From assembly GCA_021202575.1 (NCBI GenBank), contig JAJQCU010000179.1, positions 351 to 5,389 on the forward strand: a DNA stretch of 5,039 nt. The letters are read 5' to 3'. A program made the translations under genes and the position numbers. Source of the DNA: Lachnospiraceae bacterium. GTDB lineage: Bacteria; Bacillota; Clostridia; Lachnospirales; Lachnospiraceae. The notes below the pieces were generated by a model that did no database searches, was not told the DNA's origin, and saw nothing but the letters and a program-made list of their open reading frames with translations. The number at the start of each line of letters is the position of its first letter. Positions within the stretch are counted from its first letter, which is position 1. This document shows positions 1 to 5,039 of this stretch, piece after piece.

Positions 1-781
1 CCTGATAGTCGTTGGTGTTGACCCACCGGTACAGAGCCACGGCCACGTTATAGCTGTCGGAGTAGCCGAAGGCAATGTAGGAAGCAAAAATATAGTCATT
101 CCATGGAGCCATAAACGCGGTCAGAGCGGTGTAGATAATCATCGGCTTCGAGAGCGGGATGATCATGGTAAAGAAAATCCTCGCACGGGAAGCGCCGTCA
201 ATTCTGGCCGCCTCGTCCAGGGACTTCGGGATGGTATCAAAGAAGCCCTTGCATACGTAATAGCCCATGCCGGAGCTGGCGACACCCACCAGGATTAAGC
301 CCGGAATAGCGCCGGCCTGGGTCAGGCCGAACTGCTTTAAGAGGAAATACAGGCAGATCATGGTCAGGAATCCGGGGAACATGCCCAGGATCAGGCAGAC
401 CCTCATCCAGAGAGTCCTGCCTCTGAATCTCATACGGGACAGCGCGTAGCTCACCATCAGGACCATACAGGTCTGGCCGATCGCCACAAAGAAAGCGATA
501 GTCACGGTGTTGGCATACCACTTCACAAACTGGCTGTCACCGGAGAACAGCCATGTATAGCTGTCCAGGGAGAAGGTCTTGGGAAGCAGATAATCCACCA
601 TGCCGCCATATTCCAGAGTAAAGGAACGGAAGCTCTGCAGCACGATTCCCACAAAGGGAAGCAGCCACACGATACTGATCAGAATCAATACAATATAGGC
701 AGCCACATGACCCGGTTTCACTTTGGTCTTATTCATCTCAATGCCAGCTGCTTTGGCACTCTGTTTTGCTTTATTCGCCAT
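1..781 (-). CDS. MalG-like CUT1 sugar ABC transporter permease (3' end beyond window)
   Basis: Inner-membrane permease subunit that would pair with the MalF-like protein encoded just upstream to form the channel of a carbohydrate importer. The frame stays open for 260 codons from ATG 781-779 to the window edge. MalG proteins are usually about 280-300 residues, so roughly the last 20-40 residues are missing. Hydrophobic segments lie near residues 26-48, 93-112, 127-149, 158-178 and 205-222; the expected last helix would be at or past the edge. The cytoplasmic EAA loop that docks the ATPase is clear: EAARIDGAS from residue 190, followed by FFTMIIPLSKP. The short cytoplasmic N-terminus is Lys/Ala rich. 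The start is supported by AGGAGGG at 797-791, 9 nt upstream, inside the malF 3' end. The ATG shares its A with the malF TAA, suggesting translational coupling. Family is confident; the transported sugar is inferred from MalF similarity and not proven. Confidence 0.93.
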   Translation of the reverse strand, partial: MANKAKQSAKAAGIEMNKTKVKPGHVAAYIVLILISIVWLLPFVGIVLQSFRSFTLEYGGMVDYLLPKTFSLDSYTWLFSGDSQFVKWYANTVTIAFFVAIGQTCMVLMVSYALSRMRFRGRTLWMRVCLILGMFPGFLTMICLYFLLKQFGLTQAGAIPGLILVGVASSGMGYYVCKGFFDTIPKSLDEAARIDGASRARIFFTMIIPLSKPMIIYTALTAFMAPWNDYIFASYIAFGYSDSYNVAVALYRWVNTNDYQ

Positions 782-2157
782 TATTGGAAGCCCTCCTCAT
801 CTTTTACGGATGGCAGCATGCCATAAACAACGAGGGAAATCACTGCCGTCACCACAAAGACCATAATACCTATGACAGCCGCCATGCAGTAGTTGGAATC
901 ATTGACGGTCATCTTGTACAGCCAGGTGATCAGCAGGTCCGTGGTGCCGGCGCCGCCTGACATGGACATGGTGGTGGGGCCGCCGCCGCTGAGCAGATAG
1001 ATGATATTGAAGTTGTTCAGGTTGCCGGTGAAGCTGGTCAGCAGATACGGGCCTGTCACAAACAGCATATAAGGAAGGGTAATCTTCCTGAACATCTGGA
1101 ATTGGTTGGCGCCGTCAATCCTGGCGCTCTCATACAGATCCTCCGGAATGTTCATCAGGATACCGGTGCTGATCAGCATCAGATAGGGAATACCAACCCA
1201 GCAGTTTAATACAATAATGGTGACCTTCGCCCATGTAGGATTGGTCCAGAAGGGCAAAGCCTGCGAGATCACGCCCCATTTCAGCAGATAAGAGTTCACC
1301 AGGCCGTCCGCCGCGAACAGCTTCGACACATACAGCAGGGAAACGAACTGCGGAATAGCGATGGTCATGACCAGGATGGTCCTCCACAGCTTCTTGAACT
1401 TGATCCCTTTCATATTGATCAGGATAGCTACCGCCATTCCCAGAAAATAGTTTAAGAAGGTGGCAAAGAAAGCCCACACCAGAGTCCAGCCTAAGACCTT
1501 GGCAAAGGTGGCGCCAAAGCCGTCCCCGCCGAAGGAGAACAGATTCGCGAAATTGCTCAGTCCCACCCAGGTAAAGAGCTTGGACGGCGCCTGATGGGTA
1601 AAGTCATAGTTGGTAAACGCCACGCAGATCATGAAGATGATCGGCAGAATCATGAACAGGAAAATGCCCAGCGTTGGGAGAGACAATAAGGTCCAATTGA
1701 ACTTGCTGTCGATGAGCATATGCAGATCCTGGCGGATGGAAGGAACCTCCTTGCCGGCTTTCGCCGCCAGCTCTTCCCTGCGGTTTTCGCTGATATTCAT
1801 GCGCCACAGACAGATCAGCAGAAGCGTGAACATAATGCTCAGAAGGCTCCACAGCAAAATCAGAAAGCTGTTGTCGCCATAGACCGTGACAAAGGTCACG
1901 GGATCCATTCCGGTTTCCACAGTGCCCAGTGTGCCAAACTTGGCCAGATAGGCCGCGCCGAAGGAAACCATGTACCATATGTACAAAATCTCCAGTGCCA
2001 GAAAGGCGACGCCCCTCAGATAATACTTTCTCAGAAGCGGACCAAAACCAAAGATCACAAAGGAGACCTTTGTCTTCCAGTCGCCCTCTTTAAACGTCAC
2101 GCCGATATCCCTGATATTAGCTCCGATCGCCCGAAAAAATGCCGCAACTTTTTTCAT
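781..2157 (-). CDS. MalF-like CUT1 maltodextrin-type ABC transporter permease
   Basis: Inner-membrane permease of 458 residues, the first of the two channel subunits. It has the extended N-terminus of Gram-positive maltodextrin permeases (MdxF type, about 435 residues in Bacillus) and not the short form of about 290 residues. A cytoplasmic EGDWKTKVSFVIFGFGP stretch (residues 24-40) precedes two extra helices near 50-70 and 97-117. The six core helices follow near 155-180, 222-246, 260-280, 310-332, 362-385 and 422-446. The EAA loop reads ESARIDGANQF from residue 343, with Ser for the first Ala, then ITLPYM. The C-terminal GGGP (391-394) and TTDLLITWLYKMT (405-417) segments resemble MalF/MdxF, which supports a malto-oligosaccharide type substrate; this is family resemblance only. 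ATG 2157-2155 has GGGGGT 3 nt upstream, a modest ribosome site. It follows the binding-protein gene by 152 bp of structured DNA and overlaps malG by one base. Confidence 0.95.
   Translation of the reverse strand: MKKVAAFFRAIGANIRDIGVTFKEGDWKTKVSFVIFGFGPLLRKYYLRGVAFLALEILYIWYMVSFGAAYLAKFGTLGTVETGMDPVTFVTVYGDNSFLILLWSLLSIMFTLLLICLWRMNISENRREELAAKAGKEVPSIRQDLHMLIDSKFNWTLLSLPTLGIFLFMILPIIFMICVAFTNYDFTHQAPSKLFTWVGLSNFANLFSFGGDGFGATFAKVLGWTLVWAFFATFLNYFLGMAVAILINMKGIKFKKLWRTILVMTIAIPQFVSLLYVSKLFAADGLVNSYLLKWGVISQALPFWTNPTWAKVTIIVLNCWVGIPYLMLISTGILMNIPEDLYESARIDGANQFQMFRKITLPYMLFVTGPYLLTSFTGNLNNFNIIYLLSGGGPTTMSMSGGAGTTDLLITWLYKMTVNDSNYCMAAVIGIMVFVVTAVISLVVYGMLPSVKDEEGFQ
791..797 (-). promoter_or_regulatory. 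Ribosome-binding site of the malG-like gene
   Basis: AGGAGGG on the minus strand lies within the last codons of the malF-like gene, 9 nt before ATG 781-779. It fixes the start of the edge-truncated permease. With the one-base stop/start overlap (TAATG), it indicates that both permeases are made from one message in coupled fashion. Confidence 0.75.
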
Positions 2158-2181
2158 AGTACCCCCATTCTATGTTGTTTC

Positions 2182-2232
2182 CCGGCACGCGCTCCTGTCT
2201 GAAAAACACCCGTCATTTTCTCTGCGCGCCGG
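2182..2232 (-). other. GC-rich nested stem-loop upstream of malF-like gene
   Basis: In the minus-strand transcript, CCGGCGCGC (2232-2224) can pair with GCGUGCCGG (2190-2182), giving 9 pairs with one G-U. Within the 33-nt loop, GAAAA (2219-2215) and TTTTC (2205-2201) can form a second short stem. The structure ends about 15 nt before the GGGGG ribosome site of the malF-like gene. It could stabilise the downstream mRNA after processing, insulate the ribosome site, or act as a folding element. Pairing is read directly from the sequence; function is inferred. Confidence 0.45.
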
Positions 2233-2247
2233 ATATCCGAAAGAATC

Positions 2248-2274
2248 AAGGGGAGAGATGCAGTCTCTCCCCTT
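2248..2274 (-). terminator. Terminator-like hairpin (likely attenuator) between binding-protein and permease genes
   Basis: A perfect 11-bp inverted repeat, AAGGGGAGAGA with TCTCTCCCCTT and a 5-nt loop, lies about 35 nt after the binding-protein stop. On the minus strand the stem is followed by TTGATTCTTTC: T-rich, but not the continuous T run of a strong terminator. It sits inside what looks like one operon, so it more likely gives partial termination or protects the binding-protein mRNA from 3' decay. Either would raise binding protein relative to permeases, as is common for ABC importers. Confidence 0.65.
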
Positions 2275-2309
2275 TAACAACCCATTTGCCGTATTGCTTA
2301 TAATGTCTC

Positions 2310-3605
2310 TTACTGCGCGTAAGAAATGCACTTGGTCTCGAAATCCTCAAGAGTAGCCATCAGATCATCATCAGAGGTGGAGGAAGTGATGTTGCCGGAG
2401 ATGATATCATCGCCAAGAGCGGTAGCTAAGGTCCAGTAATCATCCGGATACTGTCCCTGGCCAACGCTATAGTTGGACTGAGCAGCCAGTGCGCTCAGAG
2501 CTACGTCAGCCTGAACCTCCTCAGACGCCTGCGCGTTCAGGTTGGAGGGGCCCCAGCCTACTTCATTGAATCTCTCAAGCTGCGCTTCCTCGCTGGTCAG
2601 ATACTGTGCCAGCTCCAGGCAGGCCTTCAGCTTGTCGGCATCGGTCTGAGGCTTCACGCCCAGAAGCTTATAGCCGCTGAAAGCGCTCAGCTGATAGGTC
2701 TCGCCGTCAGAGCCTACAAAGCTCGGCAGCTTGGCAGCCGCGTAATTGTCGCCAAACAGCTCCTGTGCCGCGGAGGAATCCCATGTGCCGTCCACGATGG
2801 CGCCCACGTTGGTTGCGCTGCTTAAGGAAGAACCGTTCTGGAACGCGGAGGAGGACTGCAGCTCAATGATCTCCTTCAGAGCCACAAGGCCCGCGTCAGA
2901 TGCGTAGTCAACATCACAGGAGGCAAAGGTGCCGTCGTCATTGGTCTCATAAGTAAGAGTGCAGCCAGTGCCAAAGAAGAAGGCTACATTGTACCAGCCG
3001 GAGTTGATCTCAAAGTAGAAGTTCTTGCCAGCCGCCTCGCAGTCCGCAACGATCTGCTCTAAAGAGGTGGGGTCGGTCACAACGCTGCTGTCATAATACA
3101 GGAAATAGCCGTTGTCTGCGCTCATCGGGAACGCGTACAGAGTGGAACCAAAGGTAGCTGCCTCCACGGAGCCGGAGCCATTCTCGGCTTCGATCTCTGT
3201 GTCATAGCCGGTGCCGGTCAGCTGCTGCACGGCGCCTGCCGCCACCAGACGGGCCAGCTGGTCCTGCGCAAATCCGAAGATGTCCGCGCCGCCCACTACG
3301 TCGGTGATCATATTGGAGGCCGCGTCGCCCTCGCCGACGGACTCTACTACGATAGTATACTCATAACCGTTCTCCGCCATGAACTCCTCAGCCATGGTCT
3401 GGGTCAGGCTGGTAACCGCGTCCGCCACCCAGATGGTGATGGTCTCGCCGGCGCCGGTGGATGTGCTTGCTTCCTCAGAAGAGCTGCTCTCGCTGGAGCT
3501 GCTGCTGGATGATGTGCTGCTGGAAGAACTGGAGCTTCCGCAGGCACTGAGCATGGAAACAGTCATTGTCCCGGCAAGCAGTACCGCTAACAATTTCTTT
3601 TTCAT
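2310..3605 (-). CDS. CUT1 extracellular sugar-binding lipoprotein (maltose/maltodextrin-binding type)
   Basis: A 431-residue substrate-binding protein that would be anchored on the outer face of the membrane and hand sugar to the MalF/MalG channel. Residues 1-21 are a lipoprotein signal peptide (MKKK, hydrophobic core, lipobox LSAC) with the lipidated Cys at 22. Residues 23-54 are a flexible linker with three Ser blocks broken by Thr and Glu. The binding domain starts near 55 with TITIWVADAV. Family-typical stretches include ADIFGFAQDQLARLV (107-121), FPMSADNGYFLYYDSS (159-174), GAIVDGTW (268-275), FSGYKLLGVKP (309-319) and the LTSEEAQLERFNEVGWGPSN run (336-355). These match solute-binding proteins of the maltose/oligosaccharide group. 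The mature protein is strongly acidic with few Lys/Arg. The gene has its own strong promoter and lies just upstream of both permeases. Exact ligand cannot be read from sequence. Confidence 0.94.
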   Translation of the reverse strand: MKKKLLAVLLAGTMTVSMLSACGSSSSSSSTSSSSSSSESSSSEEASTSTGAGETITIWVADAVTSLTQTMAEEFMAENGYEYTIVVESVGEGDAASNMITDVVGGADIFGFAQDQLARLVAAGAVQQLTGTGYDTEIEAENGSGSVEAATFGSTLYAFPMSADNGYFLYYDSSVVTDPTSLEQIVADCEAAGKNFYFEINSGWYNVAFFFGTGCTLTYETNDDGTFASCDVDYASDAGLVALKEIIELQSSSAFQNGSSLSSATNVGAIVDGTWDSSAAQELFGDNYAAAKLPSFVGSDGETYQLSAFSGYKLLGVKPQTDADKLKACLELAQYLTSEEAQLERFNEVGWGPSNLNAQASEEVQADVALSALAAQSNYSVGQGQYPDDYWTLATALGDDIISGNITSSTSDDDLMATLEDFETKCISYAQ

Positions 3606-3618
3606 ATCTCTTTCTTTT

Positions 3619-3625
3619 CTCCTTT
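3619..3625 (-). promoter_or_regulatory. Ribosome-binding site of the binding-protein gene, with unusually long spacing
   Basis: AAAGGAG on the minus strand is the best Shine-Dalgarno before ATG 3605-3603. It is 13 nt from the start, longer than the usual 5-10 nt. The spacer is purine-rich (AAAAGAAAGAGAT) and could offer a weaker, nearer site. The signal peptide begins properly at this ATG, so the start is not in doubt. Most of this site (3625-3620) also falls in a possible leader stem. Confidence 0.65.
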
Positions 3626-3674
3626 ACAAAAAATATTTTTCACAGGGCATTCTGCATACATGCCTTGTAAAAGA
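3620..3674 (-). promoter_or_regulatory. Possible SD-sequestering leader structure of the binding-protein mRNA
   Basis: In the minus-strand transcript, TCTTTTACAA (3674-3665) can pair with TTGTAAAGGA (3629-3620), giving 10 pairs with one G-U, and the right arm covers most of the Shine-Dalgarno. Directly inside, GGCAT (3664-3660) pairs with ATGCC (3650-3646) around a 9-nt loop and can stack on the outer stem. The outer stem is A/U-rich and so only marginally stable. It resembles no riboswitch class I recognise. Complementarity is seen directly; a regulatory role is inferred. Confidence 0.4.
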
Positions 3675-3699
3675 TTTGACGAGTGTTCTCATCTACGCT

Positions 3700-3728
3700 A
3701 TTGTAGCATTCCCTTTTCTATATGTCAA
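3700..3728 (-). promoter_or_regulatory. Sigma-A promoter of the binding-protein/permease operon
   Basis: The minus strand carries a consensus -35 TTGACA (3728-3723), a 17-nt spacer and -10 TACAAT (3705-3700), one mismatch from TATAAT. The bases before the -10 form TGC, the extended -10 element. Transcription should start near 3693, giving a leader of about 90 nt before ATG 3605. It is the only strong promoter seen upstream of the three transport genes, so it probably drives all of them. Confidence 0.85.
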
Positions 3729-3747
3729 TCAAAATTTATGCAAATTT
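3728..3747 (-). promoter_or_regulatory. Tandem 10-bp direct repeat abutting the -35: candidate regulator operator
   Basis: On the minus strand AAATTTGCAT (3747-3738) is followed immediately by AAATTTTGAT (3737-3728), identical at 8 of 10 positions. The second copy ends on the first T of the -35 hexamer. Direct repeats phased one helical turn apart, next to the -35, are typical for AraC-family activators, whose two helix-turn-helix motifs contact successive major grooves. The adjacent gene encodes such a regulator. The AT-rich composition makes chance similarity, or a simple UP element, possible. Confidence 0.4.
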
Positions 3748-3748
3748 G

Positions 3749-3779
3749 ACAAAAAAGAGGGGGGCAATTCTCTTTTTGT
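3749..3779 (-). terminator. Possible weak terminator after the regulator gene
   Basis: On the minus strand ACAAAAAGAG (3779-3770) can pair with CTCTTTTTTGT (3759-3749), with one extra T bulged, around a 10-nt loop rich in C. The stem is A/T-rich apart from its loop-proximal end, and the T run is part of the stem, so it is weaker than a classic terminator. Its position, about 30 nt after the regulator stop and just upstream of the next promoter, fits termination of the regulator transcript. Confidence 0.4.
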
Positions 3780-3809
3780 GCAATTTTACCATTTTCAAAT
3801 GCATCAGTT

Positions 3810-4907
3810 TCATTGATGTATTTTTCTGTATTCTTTTGGCGTAACTCCATATTTTTCTTTGAATAAAGAGTAAAAATGAGTCCTGTTTGAAAAATGAAGC
3901 CTGGCTGTGATCTCACTGATGGGCTCGTTTGTCTCCGTCAGGTACCGGGCCGCTTTCTTCAGGCAGAAGGTCATACCGTATTCAAACAGGCTCATTCCGG
4001 TATACTTATTCACGATACGGTTGAGATAATCGCCGCTGTAATGTAAAAGCTGCTCCATGCCGGATCTGGAAATCCGCCCGTCACTCTCCTCAAAGAGACG
4101 GCTGACCCGGGAAAAAATCAGGAAATCGCTGCCTGTCTCCAGGCGAATCACGGTGCTGTGATAATGGCAGGGAGAGGAAATACGGGATAAAAAATCACAG
4201 AGCAATCCACGAATCTGGAAGGATGCTCCAAAAGAAGGATAAAGCAGGATTTTCATCATGGACTCCGCCAGAGAGTGCAGATTATCAGTCTCCGGGCAAT
4301 TCCCCCTGTTATTTTTCCAATAATTCTGATACGCGGGAATAAAATCAATATATTCTTTTTTTCCCGGATTTCTCAGATCAGCGGTGATAAAGCCGTGGAT
4401 ATCGCTCCCGTAAAATTCTTTTTCACTGAGAAAAGAAGAATTCTGCGCTGACGCAAACAGCTCTTCCATAAACTCCGGAGAAATTCCCAGGAACAGCACT
4501 CTGCACCCGGAGTGATACCGTTCCAGATGGCGTAGGCTTCTGTTAAGCAGACAGCAGCTTCCGGCAGTGTACAGGTACTCCTTTTCCTCAATGATCAGGT
4601 CTATATTTCCCTCCAGAACGATAACAAATTCATAAAAGTCATGGAAATGAGGCGTGGCTTTCGTCCGGACGCGATTTTTTTCAGCCAGGGTTTCCTGATA
4701 CAGAATGGATTTATCCGGAGAAAGGGTCACAATATTGACATAATCCTCTGCCTCCGGGCCGCCACAATATTCCATGGTCAGTTGAAATGGGGCGTCCATG
4801 CGGTAGAACTGACTGAAATCACTGTGCACATTCCGGATATTGATGGGAGAGTCAGGGCTTTCAAGGGCCTGGGGCATATTGAGTATGGTGTGTTCTTCTC
4901 CGGGCAT
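3810..4907 (-). CDS. AraC-family transcriptional regulator with cupin-like sensor domain
   Basis: A cytoplasmic DNA-binding regulator of 365 residues, probably controlling the transport operon that follows it on the same strand. The N-terminal half carries a cupin-like sugar-sensing region: HFHDFYEFVIVLEGNIDLIIE, beginning about residue 87, then YTAGSCCLLN. The C-terminal 100 residues are an AraC/XylS DNA-binding domain with two helix-turn-helix motifs, one around GDYLNRIVNKYTGMSLFEYG, the second with the family signature SNRTHFYSLFKEKYGVTPKEYRK close to the end. ATG 4907-4905 is preferred because GGAGG (4917-4913) lies 5 nt before it. A TTG at 4919-4917 would add four residues but overlaps that ribosome site and has none of its own, and an in-frame TGA at 4928-4926 blocks further extension. 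Effector and target are not readable; activation of the neighbouring operon is inferred from position. The gene looks somewhat more AT-rich than the transport genes. Confidence 0.93.
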   Translation of the reverse strand: MPGEEHTILNMPQALESPDSPINIRNVHSDFSQFYRMDAPFQLTMEYCGGPEAEDYVNIVTLSPDKSILYQETLAEKNRVRTKATPHFHDFYEFVIVLEGNIDLIIEEKEYLYTAGSCCLLNRSLRHLERYHSGCRVLFLGISPEFMEELFASAQNSSFLSEKEFYGSDIHGFITADLRNPGKKEYIDFIPAYQNYWKNNRGNCPETDNLHSLAESMMKILLYPSFGASFQIRGLLCDFLSRISSPCHYHSTVIRLETGSDFLIFSRVSRLFEESDGRISRSGMEQLLHYSGDYLNRIVNKYTGMSLFEYGMTFCLKKAARYLTETNEPISEITARLHFSNRTHFYSLFKEKYGVTPKEYRKIHQ

Positions 4908-4912
4908 GAGAT

Positions 4913-4917
4913 CCTCC
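4913..4917 (-). promoter_or_regulatory. Ribosome-binding site that decides the regulator start
   Basis: GGAGG on the minus strand, followed by ATCTC and then ATG 4907-4905. The upstream in-frame TTG shares its last base with this site, so TTG cannot use it. This makes the ATG the likely true start. Confidence 0.75.
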
Positions 4918-4983
4918 AATGGTCCTCATTCATTGCATTCCCGAATATGATACAAATATAAGGCCGGAAATCGTTTTGAGATA

Positions 4984-5013
4984 TTGTCTCCGATTAGCCA
5001 AAATGTATATAAT
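4984..5013 (+). promoter_or_regulatory. Possible divergent promoter reading out of the right edge
   Basis: On the plus strand TTGTCT (4984-4989), an 18-nt spacer and a perfect TATAAT (5008-5013) form a plausible sigma-A promoter directed away from the regulator. No plus-strand gene start is visible in the remaining 26 bases, so any gene served lies outside the window. The region is AT-rich and a chance match is possible. Confidence 0.35.
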
Positions 5014-5029
5014 CAGGTTTGAAATCAGG
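5011..5029. repeat. Short direct repeat AATCAGG upstream of the regulator
   Basis: AATCAGG occurs at 5011-5017 and again at 5023-5029 on the plus strand, a 12-bp period. It lies between the possible divergent -10 and the possible regulator -10, where a regulator controlling either direction could bind. A seven-base repeat can arise by chance. Confidence 0.35.
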
Positions 5030-5032
5030 ATA

Positions 5033-5038
5033 ATTATA
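5033..5038 (-). promoter_or_regulatory. Possible -10 element of the regulator promoter at the window edge
   Basis: TATAAT on the minus strand at the extreme right edge. The matching -35 would fall outside the window, so it cannot be tested here. If real, the regulator leader would be about 120 nt. No other convincing minus-strand promoter was seen between here and the regulator start. Confidence 0.3.
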
Positions 5039-5039
5039 G

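Noticed and set aside
237..521. A 94-codon minus-strand open frame inside the malG-like region
   Set aside because: It is a shifted frame of the malG-like gene, which has clear helices and an EAA loop in the correct frame.
1720..2202. A 160-codon plus-strand open frame opposite the malF-like gene
   Set aside because: It lies antisense within an unmistakable permease gene, has no recognisable domain, and its product looks like a mirror-frame translation of coding DNA.
3660..3710. Possible catabolite-repression (cre) operator near the transport promoter, for example TGAGAACACTCGTCA
   Set aside because: It lacks the central CG and symmetrical arms of the CcpA consensus. No good cre match was found in 3606-3809.
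3674..3750. Heptamer GTCAAAT on the minus strand at 3750-3744 and 3680-3674, flanking the promoter
   Set aside because: Two copies of a seven-base AT-rich word 70 bp apart, without shared flanks, are easily explained by chance.
3379..3816. A 145-codon plus-strand open frame across the start of the binding-protein gene
   Set aside because: Its Leu/Glu-rich part is simply the antisense of the Ser-rich linker, and it runs through the operon promoter region. No family resemblance was seen.
1..5039. CRISPR repeats, transposase or IS ends, tRNA or rRNA genes, and known riboswitch classes
   Set aside because: No regularly spaced repeats, transposase motifs, cloverleaf sequence or rRNA-like segments were recognised on either strand; the non-coding gaps are only 204, 152 and 132 bp.

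Overview
The window shows part of a bacterial sugar-uptake locus. All recognisable genes lie on the minus strand, so they read right to left: an AraC-type regulator, a lipoprotein sugar-binding protein, a MalF-type permease, and a MalG-type permease cut off by the left edge. This is the usual layout of a CUT1 (carbohydrate uptake 1) ABC importer. The roughly balanced base composition, strong GGAGG-type ribosome-binding sites, a lipobox followed by a long Ser-rich linker, and the long Gram-positive (MdxF-like) MalF all suggest a Firmicute, most likely a gut clostridium such as a Lachnospiraceae member. The taxonomic call is inference.

Layout from right to left. 4908-5039: upstream region of the regulator, with possible promoter elements on both strands and a short direct repeat. 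3810-4907: AraC/cupin regulator; its best start is an ATG that sits 5 nt after a GGAGG. 3606-3809: intergenic region with a weak terminator-like hairpin, a near-consensus sigma-A promoter (TTGACA, 17 nt, TGCTACAAT), a tandem 10-bp repeat abutting the -35, and a leader that can fold so that its Shine-Dalgarno is paired. 2310-3605: solute-binding lipoprotein. 2158-2309: intergenic region with a perfect 11-bp hairpin resembling a terminator or attenuator, then a GC-rich nested stem-loop before malF. 781-2157: MalF-like permease. 1-781: MalG-like permease, whose start codon shares one base with the malF stop codon.

Working model. The binding protein, anchored outside the membrane, captures an oligosaccharide, probably of the malto-oligosaccharide type, and delivers it to the MalF-MalG channel. 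No ATPase gene is visible; it may lie downstream or be a shared MsmX-type ATPase encoded elsewhere. The regulator, with a sugar-sensing cupin-like N-terminus, probably activates the promoter of the binding-protein gene. The hairpins between the binding-protein and permease genes would make binding protein more abundant than permeases, as is common in such operons.

I found no mobile element, CRISPR array, tRNA or rRNA, and no clearly new system. The points most worth a second look are regulatory: the candidate operator at the promoter, the SD-sequestering leader, and the two-part structured intergenic region.
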